Positions 10,991 to 22,706 of a stretch of DNA of 64,000 nt are shown here, one piece after another (the stretch's first letter is position 1; every line of letters starts with the position of its first letter). Made by a program: the position numbers and the translations under genes. The notes below the pieces were generated by a model. That model worked only from the letters and a program-made list of their open reading frames with translations. It made no database searches and was not told where the DNA came from. Source of the stretch: Rhypophila decipiens (Eukaryota; Ascomycota; Sordariomycetes; Sordariales; Naviculisporaceae); assembly GCA_033297075.1 (NCBI GenBank), contig MU858087.1:124001-188000 (forward strand). The letters are read 5' to 3'.

Positions 10991-13900
10991 TTAGAGGTCG
11001 ATCAGGTCGATGTCTGAAAAGTCGGGAGGATTCCTGCCATACACCACGCGGACTTTGCTATCCAAAGCCGTGCCCTCGTTGCTTATCCAAATATGCTCAC
11101 TGAATTCCCTCGTCCGCAAAATCTCATCATCGCTGACACCAAGGTCATCGCGAGGAATCCAGACCGTCGGACGTCTTGCTCGCAGTGCATAGTGTTGAAA
11201 CGCCTTGCGCACGAGCACATCGCGCTCCTCGGGTGTCAAGTCCTCGATTTCGTCATGATAGCCCCCGTAGAGTGCGTCACCGATTGCGCGCTGCGCTTCA
11301 AGGTCTTTGAGCCGACGCTGCTTCCGGTACGTAGCCGCCGTCTTGAGGTTGGCATCAGCCTTCCCAAATGTTGCAGCCTTGAGCTGCTTCCCGCCACGTG
11401 CAGCCCAGGTGCCAGCATGCCGTATACCCCTGACGGCCTGAAGTTTGCTCAGGCTACCAACCGAGCCCTCAGTCCCTTGTCGCTTATGGCCTTTCTTGAG
11501 GTTCCGCAGTTCAATATCCTCCCCGGCTTCTCTGTTCTTATCAAGAGCGCCGCTGTTCAGGTTGGTGGCTTCGTCGTCCTCATCCGCCAACAGGCCAAGA
11601 CGCCGAGCCTGGGCCCGCTGGAAAGCCTCATCACGAAGGACCGCCTCATCTTCGAACGTAATAGGAAGATAGCGAAGAAGTGGCCCAAAGGAAGAGTTCA
11701 GGAGGAATTGATACAGTGCAGTCAGAATAAGCGCCACAATCATCGTTATAGCCTGTGGGAAGCAGACATTGTTGTTGTCCTCGTCTTCAACCAGGAAAAA
11801 CAAGCCAACCATGCAGAGTTCCATGACATATAGTCCAGTGAAGGTCTGGTTGATTGCTCGGGGGTACAATACACCCCCGGTGTCGTTCCGAAAGCGTGTG
11901 ACGTAAATCATATTGTAGCGGTGAGCGAACCACAAAAGACTGAACGTGATGATGGCGAATACGCAAATGAGTGGCGCGACGATCGAATATATGAGTGCAA
12001 TGCACGCAAAGTTGGTGTATACAGGGAAGAATGACCCCCACCGAACACTTGGCAGTTGGGTGTTGCGAGTCCACTTTGCCCTCGCTGTGTTGTCCAGTAT
12101 CCTGGACAAGATATACCAGACGAACAATGTTCCAATCTGAAGCAAGGTACCGGAGCTCGTTGACAGGGCCTGCAGAATCATGTAGGTGAAGAAATAATTG
12201 GCTGCTCCGGGGAGGCTTCGGGCTAAAACTGTCGGTGTGCTCGTCAGGTTGCTGGTGACGGTGGCCAGAGCCTGGAGGGCACCACTGGCAATCGAAACAA
12301 CCAAGAACACTTGCACGAATAAGAAGGCGAAGTAATAAACCTGGACGACCTCGGACTTTTGCGCGCCCGTCTTGGATCCTTGGAAGCCCGCGAGGAGATC
12401 CAGGATGATAGGGACCAGGGCAAGAAGGATGGCGAGCACCACAGCTGGCAAGACACCGGAGATGGCCTTGACAGCTTTGGCGACGGTGGCGTTCTCGGTC
12501 AGAAACCCTAGCCAGGGTGCCTTCTCGACCACAGCATCTATTTGCGCCAATGAAGCAGTCCAGGCAACTGGCGTGGCCCAGAGAATGATCATCAAGAAGA
12601 CGAGCCCAAATACTAATGCACTCCTGGCCCATTCATCCCACCATTTGATCGCCATGTTGTCCCATATGACATCATTGGGTGAGATTTCAACCGTTCGAGG
12701 CGCCATTTGCTTGGGAACGTGGTGAGTGACTGACTGACAAGCCATGTGCGCAGCGACCTGGTTGTTAAACTGGATGAACGCCGAGTTCATGATCGGATAT
12801 CGCTCCGGATGGCGTTGATCCTCTTCGATTTCCAAATTGAGCCTTGCCAGCTCGGCACGGCACCAATAGATAGTATCGACCTTTTTATTGATCAAAGGAA
12901 GCCCGGGGAGCCACGAGGGTGTCCAGTCGAAGAGCGGGAGTCTGTGAGTGGGCCTGTGCTTTGCCTTGAGCCATTTCTCCCATTCTGGCTTTTCTTCCTT
13001 CTCCTTCGTATAGTCCCGAGTGTAAGCCTCAGGATATTCGGGCCCTTGTTCGTCGCCGCCAAGGAACGGGATGAAGCCTTTGACTTTCTCCCAAAACGAC
13101 TTGTTATCCTCCTTGAGAGAATCATCGTCCCCATCCCACCCCTGAGGAATTGGAGACGCGTAGCCGCCGGCTGGGGGTTTCCAGAACTGGTACCACTTCT
13201 TCTCGGTAACGAACACTTCGTCCAAATTGGCTTTTCGAGTTGTATTGCCGAGAAACTGGCGGCCAAGATCTTTCTTCAACTCCGAGTCCTGAGACATGCG
13301 AGACATGCGGGACGGTGCACGATCTTGATAGGTACTCGGCGTGTGGAGTGGAGTCTCAGAGGCGAAGGACACTTTAGGCCTATCCTCGCCGTCCTCCAAA
13401 ATCTGGACGCGCCGAGGACGATCAGAGCCCCTGCTTGGCAGTCGACCCCCTGTATTATCATCGTTCCTGACAAAGTCGAATCCGCCCGTCCTCTCGATTT
13501 CTCCGTCAACGCCTTGCTGGAAAGCCTTCGCGCCTCCTCCTACCGCAGCGACTCCTTTCTTAAGACCCATGCCCAAACCTTTGCCCACTTTAGCGAGACC
13601 GCCCTTCATATCAATAATCGGCTTGTCCGTTCTCCCTTCTTGGATATCGCTCAGGTCATCACCGTCGCGACGACCGCCAGAATCATCACTAGTATCGTGC
13701 GCAGCATCGATTTCATCCGAAATCTCCTCGTGGTCACCCGCGCTGATTCCCCCAGGGCCCTCAGCACGTCGTCGGGCGTCCTCGTCTTCCTCTTTATCGC
13801 GCTGTGCCTGCTCTGCTTTGCGTTCGGCACGGCTCTTGCCCTTCCGGAACTTCTTCTCCTCGGCAGCACGGAGCTTCAGCTGGCTCCTCTTTGCCGCCCG

Positions 13901-14931
13901 GATCAGGTCACTCTCAGCAGCCTCCAGTTGCTGGTGGACGGCATCACGTTTGTGTATCTTTTCGAGAAGCTTGGTGAAGTCGCGTGTCAACCAGACATTC
14001 CTAATACCTCCAGGAAACACGTCAAACAAACCCCTTAATGCTTCTTCGCTGAGCCACTTCTCGGGGATGGAACTGACGAGCACCGTGTTGGCCGATGCCC
14101 GCAGCCGATGCTCAGCACTGGTGAGATAGTCCTGGCGAATCTTGACGTAGACGCGCAGCTCAGAAAAGCAGACGCCGCAGACCCAGATAATGACCAGGAG
14201 TGCTAGTGCCAGGTGGACATTCCGGCGGTCTAAATTTGCCGGCGATATGTTGCCCCATGCCAAAGTATCGAGGCCAGTTGGTATGTGAACGTCCGCCGTA
14301 TCGGTCTCGTTGGCCTGCACAACGGATTGGCCGAGCCCACCGACAAAGTTAAGAGGGATCAATATGGGTATAACCACAAACGCAATGGGGACAAATATAA
14401 TCAGCAACGTCTGCAAATAGCGAAGGAAGAAGTAGGCATCGAGTCCGCATTTCTTGATGATTTCTCGGTCGTTGAACTTTATCAGCGTTCGAATAAGGTT
14501 CCATGGGCTCGCAGGTGGCGGATCTGTTCGCTCTCGCTCAGGAACGAGATATGTCTTGGGTTTGCTGTTATATCGTCGTTAGCTATTTGTGAACCGAGGG
14601 GGAAAAAACGCATTTCTTGTGGCCAGTGAACATACAATATCCTGGCCAGCTTATTCCGCAATAGCAGAAAGAGACCCGTTTGTATCCCAAATACAATCAA
14701 CGAAGCCGCCAGAGCGGTCACAAAACCGACGAGACTGATACCTCTGAACTCATTGACATCGGGGCCCGGAGCCGCAGACTTGGAAGGAGTCGCGGTAGTT
14801 CTTGTCGGTGAACTTGAGAGAGATCTCGAAACTGTTGTTGATACTGAGGATAAGACCGAATTCGCTATCGATGACGGCGTCGAGGATGCCACCGACGACG
14901 TTACCGCCGCTGTTGGAGTCGTCGAGCTCAT
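10991..14931 (-). CDS. CSC1/OSCA/TMEM63-type ion channel
   Basis: Members of this family (formerly DUF221; Phm7 and Rsn1 relatives in yeast) are osmo- or mechanosensitive cation channels. Two exons, 14931-14636 and 14564-10991 (donor GTATGT; a CTAAC branch site just before AACAG), give about 1289 aa. Order: a Ser/Thr-rich extracellular head (residues 1-60); membrane segment 1 around residues 65-90; TYLVPERERTDPP; IKKCGLDAYFFLRY; segments 2 and 3; a cytosolic domain expanded by some 300 low-complexity residues, rich in Lys/Glu then Asp/Gly; AFIQFNNQVAAHMACQ; DVIWDNMAIKWWDEWAR; then the multi-helix membrane domain (RSLPGAANYFFTYMILQ; PRAINQTFTGLYVMELC). The C-terminal tail of about 200 residues is charged. 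The 430-aa frame on the plus strand is a shadow. The family call is very secure; the exact orthologue is not. Confidence 0.92.
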
Positions 14932-15040
14932 CGTGTCTGTTAGGCCGAAGCGAAGATGTGGATTTCACCGCACTCAAAACTTGTGTGTTTTGTAAATGGC
15001 AGCGCCTTTTGTGGTCTCTAGCAGTTGGCGAGCTCACCAC

Positions 15041-15050
15041 CAACCCTAAT
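15041..15050 (-). promoter_or_regulatory. TTAGGGTTG motif upstream of the CSC1-type gene
   Basis: Read on the gene's own strand this is ATTAGGGTTG, about 110 bp upstream of the ATG at 14931. The same core, in the same orientation relative to the gene, lies upstream of SEC1 and CDC73. The core is the telomere-like AACCCTAA element that Tbf1-type factors bind in yeasts; its role here is inferred. Confidence 0.4.
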
Positions 15051-17214
15051 GGACACCTCCCTGTTCGACGCGCGATCTGTCACTGGCATATCATGGGTAA
15101 AGATGTGACACAGATAATCCCGTTGAGGACAAACAATGGCAAGCAGCTATAATTAGCGAGATATGTGGGCGAGATAAAGAATTAAGAATTAGGGAGAAAG
15201 GGGAAACAAAACGAGGAGAAAGAAAGAATGGGTTCGTGCCTGGAAGGACAAAAGATGGATGCGGGATGCGCCGTTATTGTTGCACCAGATTAAAATCTGT
15301 TGTGTTCAAAGCTCAAAAGATGATCAAGGGCGGCGCTCAGGTACAACACAATAGCCACAATGACGAGCCGTGATGGCAAGAATAGCGGAGTCAAAGGGTC
15401 GACCCAGCAATATCATCTCGAAAGAGCCATCTTGCGCCAAGCCATGAAACCCAGCAGTCTCCTCTTGGTCGCTCTTCACGTTGTCTCTTGGCCTGAAACA
15501 AGAGATAACAGGGGCTTGTGACCTTGAACTGTCGCTACCGAGGGTTGTGAACCCCTGCTGGGTGACGTCTGCGGCTTTTCCGTCCGGGGTTTAGCGCAGG
15601 CACTTGGTGCTCTGTCGGCCAATCGTGCGGACTGAAGTTTGTCGGGGGCGGGAACCATGACGCGACCGCCTGCCAACCGTCATTTGACGTTCGTCATTGG
15701 GCAGAACCGAAATAACCACGGAAGGACTGTTGAGAACGATTGAACAAGCGGCCTCCTCGTTAACCAGGATGAAACTACGGAGCCAGACGCGCGCTTCCGC
15801 ACAAACCATTAGAGTCTTTCAAATGAAAAAGAGAAGGCCATGCTGACAAGTCCGGAAATCTGGCTAGAAATAGCTTTCGAGATTGATAGATTGATAATGC
15901 CTCATGATTGGTTTTGTACCATGTACAGTAACTCCTGCCCTGACGATCTCCCCGGATTGCTGATCGAGGCTGATGTTAAGGTTCTTGGTCAGCGATATCG
16001 AACGAAGAGGATTGAACGTTCTGGCGGTACTCCGTATACTGATTTTCATAATTGCTGCAATAGGGCTGCTTTGGGAATTGATAGTCGGGCGAGAACCGGG
16101 TTTTGCTCGATCTCGAATCTGTAAACTGGATCGTTCACGTGAGAAACAAGTTAACCGGTCACGCCAGGATCAGGACTCAGCGGTGGGATATAGGATATGA
16201 ACAAGCTGCATATTGCCATCTTTGAAACCATAGAAAGACCAAAACATCGATTGCCAGTCATCTGAGCTTCAGGTGAACCACACTCTGACAACCCCTATTC
16301 TCGGAACCGATATCAGCAATTATTAGACATGACAGCTGTGTTTTGCAGATGGACCGTGGATCTCATGCCCACTCGTGAACGGATACTGTGGATGAGTGGG
16401 CGTCGAGCGGTGGAGGGGCAAGGTTTCCCCTCCGCGAACAATCGCTCTCCCGGCAATTTTTTAAACCCCGGTAATCGATTCCAGAGAACACGAATTGGAT
16501 CGGAACCCGCAGCCCTTTGGTTTATACTATCAGCTACGTTCTTATATTCCAACTTTTATCCGCAGCTATGTGATTACACGAACCCAGGCCCGGGCCCTGC
16601 TGGCAATACCAATACCTAAGAACTTATCCGTACTCTGCGTGGATATTAACGTCTCAACTTTTGCAGCACATCTCAACCTACGGGATGGTCAGAATCCGTG
16701 GCCGGACGAACAGAAACAAAAATAAATGCACGCCAGGAAACCCACGCCGACATCTGTATGAAAGACCCAGAAAGAACCCCATTCGTTTCAACTTTCCCCA
16801 GGATGCGGGCCCCAATTCCATGGATCATCGATCTGGGGAATAATACCGTGACAATGATCCGCTCGGCCTTGACCGGCAGATTTATTTTCCCCATCAACAC
16901 CAGTTGAGTCCCGGGTCGGAGCCTTTCGACTTCTTCCGGTGCTCTTTTCCCCGCACTGATGAACAAGGCCGAACCATGGACCCTTCTTCTCCTCCCTTTG
17001 ACTCCATCTCCCAGAGTCACGCACATGTGCTGCTTCCCCATAGCACATCGGGATGATGGGGCTGCGCTATAATATTTCTCTGATGTCGACCATAATGGCA
17101 TTCATGGATGTGTATATTAATCGGTGATGGCCGCCTTGCCCATACATCCCGTTACACGTGAGATACTGCACCAATATATGGCATGGGCTGTTATCGTTGA
17201 CTGTCTTGGGATCA

Positions 17215-17222
17215 TATAAATA
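17215..17222 (+). promoter_or_regulatory. TATAAATA box
   Basis: TATAAATA lies 103 bp before the ATG at 17325, a normal distance for a fungal TATA element. It suggests regulated rather than constitutive expression of the monooxygenase gene. Confidence 0.5.
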
Positions 17223-17324
17223 TTTGAGTAAGACCACTTCTCGAATCATTGAGGATATTCTGCGCAGCACTTTTCTGGAAGACAACAGTGCCCTCCTTGT
17301 GTCATTGTCTCTGCCATAGCAACC

Positions 17325-18823
17325 ATGGCCGACTTTAGGGATTTGCGGATTGTTGTGATTGGCGCTGGTAAGTTTGGTTTCTCTCTGCCCCCTGAAGGCT
17401 TACATTGTCTTCGGATTCGCCCTTTCAAAGAGCATAAAGAGCAGATAACTGATGCCCATGAACAGGCATGGGCGGTTTGGGGACGGCACTGGCCTTTGCG
17501 AAAAAGGGCTTCAAAGACATCAAAGTGTTCGAAAATGCATCAAACCTAGGCTTCGTCGGCGCCGGTATCCAGATGCCCCCAAATGTTGTTCGTGTGCTCG
17601 ACCGCCTCGGATGCTGGGAGGAAATAGAAAAGGAGGCCACAGATGTCAAGGAGACAAGTATCAGACGTAAGTCCCTATCCAGGACCCCTCCACCATCTGC
17701 CTCGAGCTCATTTCCTAAATGCCTTCATACAGAGGGAAGCACAAATGTCGAATTAGCACATGTCCATATGCCCGACATGCGAGAAAAGTACGGATACCCC
17801 CACTGCACAGGACACAGAGCCTCCCTAGCAGGCGGTCTATTCAACGGATGCAAGAAAGAGAGCGCCATCAAATTCTTCTTCTCCAGCAGGGTCGCAAAAA
17901 TCGACTCCTTCTCCCCGCAACCAACCCTCACGATAAAACCCCGAGAGGGCTCGCCCTACAAGGTAGAAGCAGACATCATCCTCGCCTCCGACGGAATCAA
18001 GTCAATCACACGCACCCAAATGCTAGCCGAACTAGGCCTCGAGTCCGAAGAAGAAGACACCGGCCAAGCCGCCTACCGCATAATGCTGAAGCGCTCCGAA
18101 ATGCAGCACGACCCGGAACTCGTCGAGCTCCTAGACTGCGACACCGTAGTCCGCTGGATCGGCGAGCGGAGGCACATAATCGCCTACCCGGTCGACAACC
18201 ACCAAATCTACAACCTCTCCACAGCCCAGCCAGACACCCACTTCGCGGCCGCCACAAACGCAACCTACACCACCAAGGGCTCCAAAAAGACCATGCTCGA
18301 GGTCTACGGCGACTTTTGCCCCCTCGTCCACAGGATGCTCAACCTCGTGCCAGAAGGCGAGGTCTGCGAGTGGAAGCTCCGCGTGTACAAGACTCTGCCC
18401 ACCTGGGTGCACGGCTCCGTCGCCCTGGTGGGAGACGCCTGCCACCCGACGCTGCCCCATCTCAGCCAGGGCGCGGCGATGGCCATCGAGGACGGCGCCG
18501 TGCTGGCCGAGTGCGTCAGTCGGATTCCCGCCGACAAGCTGCATGATGCCCAGGTTATCGGCAAGACGCTCAAGGTGTACGAGCTGCTTCGCAAGCCGCA
18601 CACGTCGGCGCTCGTCGACCTGGCTACCTTTTCTGGGCGAACGCTGCATCTCGGCGAGGGCAAGGCCAAAGAGGAGAGGGACAGGCTGTTCAAGGAGAAT
18701 GGCAAGTCTGGGACTGTGCCCGACAAGTGGGCTAGTCCGGATGTGCAAAAGATGATTTATGCGTATGATTGTGTCAAGGATGCTAATGAGCGGTTTGATG
18801 AGTTGTATGCTACTCTGGCATAG
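17325..18823 (+). CDS. FAD-dependent monooxygenase, salicylate-hydroxylase-like
   Basis: A single-component flavoprotein hydroxylase of the FAD_binding_3 group, which uses NAD(P)H and O2 to hydroxylate aromatic or polyketide substrates. Three exons, 17325-17367, 17466-17666 and 17733-18823, give about 444 aa. The first intron splits the nucleotide-binding motif: IVVIGAG joins GMGGLG to make GxGxxG at residues 13-18. Also seen: VFENAS, the acidic end of the FAD-binding beta-alpha-beta unit; ILASDGIKS, the DG motif; and ALVGDACHPTLPHLSQGAA, the GD motif that contacts FAD, near residue 315. The substrate cannot be read from sequence. No polyketide synthase, NRPS, P450 or cluster regulator flanks it, so I treat it as a stand-alone catabolic or detoxifying enzyme. 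The ATG is preceded by AACC. Confidence 0.9.
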
Positions 18824-19958
18824 AAGCTGCGGTTACCTTTTTTTTTCTCCAAGGTTTTGCAAGAAGCGTTGGGTTGATGGTCTATTTGTATATGGTCATG
18901 TCTCACGTCTAGAAAGATGTTGGTATAGAAATCTTAAAGAGTCGTTGGGCTCGTCTGTAAAAGAAGACCAGTCCTGAGTCGCCATGGTTGCTGTCAAGTT
19001 GCGAGAGAGGCAGTCCAAGCAATTCTGGAGTTTTATAACAAGGACACCTTATAAACCATATGATAACGTCGTTGAATCATGGCCTAGTCCATAAAGCGTC
19101 TCTGGATCTGGATATATTATATTGTATTCTGTTTCAGCAACCATGGTGACCGGCAAAACGTTAATCACGCGAAGACTAGCCGAGTCTATATTGCAACATT
19201 GTATGTGTGTGTTTTCAGCCAAGCAGCGTATATTTTCTGAGACACATGTCGTGCTTCGACCTAGTAAGCACGGAGGGATGGCAAAAAAATGGCAACTAAA
19301 TTAAGAGTATACTACCTGAACAACGGACGTAACGTGAAAACAAGAAAAACTCTCTCAAAGAGTGCCGACTCCTGGATTCTGGTGAAGAATGCAAACTAGC
19401 TATATACAGCGCAAGCAGAAGCGATGCCAGGGTCTAGGAATCAAGGATTCGCATATCCCCAGGTCTGATTAAGAAATAATTAACGGAGCACAAAGGAGAA
19501 CAGGGCAAGAGAAGTGGGACGGTGAAAGACAGAAAAACGCAAGGGAAAACAACTGAAACCGTGTATGTAGAGCACGGATACCATCGTGGCTGCTCATTGC
19601 CGGCGCCACCCGGGTCATCAAAACAAACAAACAAAAGAAACCCATATAAAGTCTGGAAAGACAAAGTTTACCTGATCGTCCTTCCATTCCGCCCTTAAAA
19701 GCATATCTCCGGATAATTTGACGGGATGATGCCCATCATGTCCCAAGGAGTGGAACGTAACAGCTTCGGTCCCTGCTCTTTCCGCAGCCACTCGAATTGA
19801 TTCGCAAGTCATCTCTTGATGCTATTTCGAGCAAGAATGACGACCGACCGACAACTTCGCGCGCAGTAGATGCTGGCTTTCCCAACATAACCTCCAGTGC
19901 TGGTTTCTGGGTCGAATATACGAGGTTGCGCTTTCGATTCGAATCAGGGCATGCGCAT
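18824..19958. other. Convergent 3' spacer, no gene seen
   Basis: 1.1 kb between the monooxygenase (plus) and the CYSTM protein (minus). It is A/T-rich with T-runs and purine-rich strings, consistent with two 3' UTRs. No family-like frame is present. Confidence 0.5.
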
Positions 19959-20384
19959 TTAGAAGAGGAGATCGAGACAGCAGCAGCATGCTAGACCGGC
20001 CAAACATGCTTCAAAGAAACCCTGTAAGTCATTCTGTTAGCTGACTCCGTCTTTCAAACAAAGTGAGATGCCGCAAGGGAGTTTGGCGCATACCGGACCG
20101 CTCTTATTCCGTCCGTCTTGATATTGGCCTTGAGGGGGATAGTGCCCTTGCTGAGGGTAGCCCTGCGGAGGGTAGCCGCCTTGAGGGGGATATCCGCCCT
20201 GCGGAGGATACGGCTGCTGTTGGTATCCCATCTGCGGGTTCTGCTGGTAGTATCCGCTGTTGTCTCCGGGGGGCGGTCCCTGACCGTACGGACCTTGCTG
20301 GGGCGGGTAGTAGGCAGCTTGGGGAGGATGAGGATTGCCGCCATGGGCGCCGTAGGCGGGGGGTTCGTCTTGTTTGCCAGACAT
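19959..20384 (-). CDS. Small Pro/Tyr/Gln/Gly-rich CYSTM membrane protein
   Basis: Two exons, 20384-20094 and 20021-19959 (donor GTATGC; CTAAC then TTACAG), give 117 aa. The first 95 residues are a disordered repeat of PPQGGYPPQG-type units. The second exon encodes only 20 residues, GFFEACLAGLACCCCLDLLF: a Cys-rich transmembrane (CYSTM) module at the extreme C-terminus. Such small proteins occur across eukaryotes and are linked to stress tolerance and membrane anchoring at the cell periphery. Without the second exon the frame would read into a false tail, so the splice is what identifies the family. Repeat-unit number is likely to vary between strains. Confidence 0.85.
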
Positions 20385-21534
20385 CTTTGTTGTGTATTTC
20401 CGCAGGCAGTTGCTGTTCTGGAGGAGGAGAAATTTTTAGGATTGCGCCAAGAGACGAGGTTCGCGAATCTCGAGGTCGGCTGTAATTATTTGTATGTCAG
20501 GATCCGCCGCTGGGAAGCAAGAGGTGAAGTGGAGAGATGGGAGGCGAAACGAACGCGAAGAGAGGAACCGCTGCAGTTAAGTCGTCAATCGAGGCTGTGC
20601 TGGAAGACAAAGCCGACAGTGCTTGCGCGTACGTGGGCGCGAGGTGGTCTTAAGAGGTGGCAACGGTCGAACAAACACTGTTGGGGCCGCTTGGCGATCA
20701 CAGGACGGTTTTCGTCAATTACACATCTAGTTCTAGTGGGGCTAGATGAAAGAAACGTATTGATCATAAGGAGTATGCATTTAAACGACATTTCATGCAT
20801 TCTATCCGTACTCGGCCTCTCTAGACCAATTACTTAGGGATGTCGGCACTCGGCAGCAGTACTCTACGGGGTAATAATGCCCGATCTCAAGGTGCTTGTG
20901 TGCATTACCACTAACATGTCTTGATAAGAACCACAGTACAAATTTGTTAGTGACCTGCTCACTTGGGCATTGCACCAAGTTGCACCCTCCTGTCATGTCA
21001 AACGCTGGACTGTCTCACTGCTCACCTCAGCTGTATCCGAGTCTGTGTATCCGTACATACACCGCGGCTCCCGAGTCCCAAAGACCGCGTAAACGATCAG
21101 CAGCCCCTTTAAAAAGAAAACAGTAATCACAAACTTCATGTTATCGGGGTTCGGTCACCAAAGCCGTCAACCCCTCCGCTAAAGATCCAATATATGCCTT
21201 ATTTGGAGGAACCGGCAACACCTCTAGAGAAAGCTCTTCGATGTCCTCAATTCAGTGTATATAACCCGATTGTTGCACCGCAACGATCTCCTGCCTGGCT
21301 GTTATTTCCGGAGTGGTCCGAATACAAGTCCATTGCATTCGATTTCTGGGTGAGAACTAGTGAGGCAGTGTTCACAAGAAGCCGACATATTACGTTGTAG
21401 GGGCACTGCCACCCTTTGGTGCTACGTCCACAGCTTACTACACCCGAGCTGGGCCGTCTGGGCAAGATTTCTTATCACGGGGACAAGCGAATATCGGACC
21501 GGACATCAGACATCAAATCTTGGATCTCGGCATC
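20385..21534. promoter_or_regulatory. Divergent promoter region of the CYSTM gene and RIB7
   Basis: 1150 bp between the CYSTM start (minus) and the RIB7 start (plus). No supported coding frame. I cannot assign specific factor sites. Confidence 0.4.
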
Positions 21535-22440
21535 ATGGCTTCGGAAGCACTTGGGACAGAGCAAGGCCCGCCGAGCAAGAAGGCCAAAACTGAGACCTTG
21601 TCCTTTCCAGCCGATGATGCTATCAAGCTTGAAAACCATCTTCCACCAATTGGTTACAAGGTCGAATATTCAAGCCCAAAGCGAGGGTATGGCAAACCAT
21701 TCGTCACTCTCACATTTGCGACCTCGCTTGACTCAGCCCTCTCCCTCGCCCCGGGAGTGCGGACTGTGCTTTCTGGGCCCGAGTCAAAGGCAATGACGCA
21801 TTATCTCCGAAGCCGACACGCTGCCATATGCGTCGGCGTCGGCACCGCCATCGCGGATGATCCGGGCCTAAACTGTCGACTGGGTAGTTCGCCGTTGCCG
21901 GGGCCGGTCCATCAGCCTAGGCCCATCGTCATCGACCCACAAGCGAGATGGGCGTTTACTGAAGATGCAAATGTGTTGCAACTCTCGCGTTCGGGGCAGG
22001 GACTAGCTCCTTTCATTCTCATCTCTTGCTCACTCTCAATGGACGACCCTGAACTCGCCGCCCGACGGACTCTACTCGAGCGGCATGGAGGCAAGTATAT
22101 CCCCATCGAATCTACCGCTGAGGATGGTAGTGGGCCGGGTGGACGGTTTACTTGGGATGCCATCCTCGAAGCTGTCAGCAAGGAAGGTCTGCAGACTATC
22201 ATGATTGAAGGCGGTGGTCAAATCATCAACTCGCTGCTGAGCTCGCCGGATAACAAGGAGCTGATCGACTCTGTCATGGTGACTATCGCCCCGACGTGGC
22301 TAGGGCAAGGCGGCGTCGTGGTTTCACCGCCCCGGACAACGGGAGTTGATGGGAAACCGTTTACGCCTATCCGGCTTACCGAGACCTTGTGGCATCCGCT
22401 CGGCGAAGATGTAGTTCTTTGCGGCAAGATTCAGCGCTGA
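21535..22440 (+). CDS. RIB7: Rib7, diaminopyrimidine reductase of riboflavin synthesis
   Basis: It catalyses the NADPH-dependent reduction of the ribosylamino side chain of 2,5-diamino-6-ribosylamino-4(3H)-pyrimidinone 5'-phosphate, the second step of fungal riboflavin synthesis. An intronless 301-aa frame. Family marks: KPFVTLTFATSLDSALS; MTHYLRSRHAAICVGVGTA; IADDPGLNCRL, the substrate-site region; PRPIVIDPQARW; TIMIEGGGQIINSLL, the NADPH-binding glycine turn; IDSVMVTIAPTWLG near the end. Yeast Rib7 has 244 aa; the extra length is an N-terminal leader of about 35 residues with a KKAK patch and a Ser/Gly insertion around residue 200. The ATG at 21535 is the first in frame; a TTG five codons earlier is not a plausible start. 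Confidence 0.93.
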   Translation: MASEALGTEQGPPSKKAKTETLSFPADDAIKLENHLPPIGYKVEYSSPKRGYGKPFVTLTFATSLDSALSLAPGVRTVLSGPESKAMTHYLRSRHAAICVGVGTAIADDPGLNCRLGSSPLPGPVHQPRPIVIDPQARWAFTEDANVLQLSRSGQGLAPFILISCSLSMDDPELAARRTLLERHGGKYIPIESTAEDGSGPGGRFTWDAILEAVSKEGLQTIMIEGGGQIINSLLSSPDNKELIDSVMVTIAPTWLGQGGVVVSPPRTTGVDGKPFTPIRLTETLWHPLGEDVVLCGKIQR

Positions 22441-22706
22441 GGCGTCAAGGCCATGACATAGCAGTCGCTCCCGGACTCGACGGTTGATGGATATGGATAG
22501 ACACTGAAAAATGGCTGGTTGACTAATCTATCCAAAACTTATTACCCATGTGCCATTGGTGACCCTTTCCCTATCTTCGACTTGAAAGACCAGACACCTG
22601 GACTGTCAGATTACCCTCCCGGTCTGACAAAACGACATTGCTTTCGTACCCACCGGGTTTACATCCAATGTGGGCGCCTTCCCAAAGCCCCGGCCGCCCG
22701 ACACCC
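22441..22706. other. 266-bp convergent spacer between RIB7 and the permease
   Basis: Holds both 3' UTRs; no other feature seen. Confidence 0.5.

Larger units (their letters stand above)
14932..17324. other. 2.4-kb intergenic stretch between divergent genes
   Basis: It lies between the CSC1-type channel start (minus) and the FAD monooxygenase start (plus), so it carries both promoters. I see no coding frame with family motifs; the 142-residue minus frame at 16673-17101 is unconvincing. The right end holds a TATA-like site at 17215-17222. Confidence 0.5.

Noticed and set aside
12746..14038. 430-aa plus frame inside the CSC1-type gene
   Set aside because: It is antisense to a well-supported coding exon, has no family motifs, and arises from GC-rich codon structure.
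17325..18823. Secondary-metabolite cluster around the FAD monooxygenase
   Set aside because: Neighbours within 10 kb are a channel, a CYSTM protein, Rib7 and a permease; no backbone synthase, P450 or cluster transcription factor is present.
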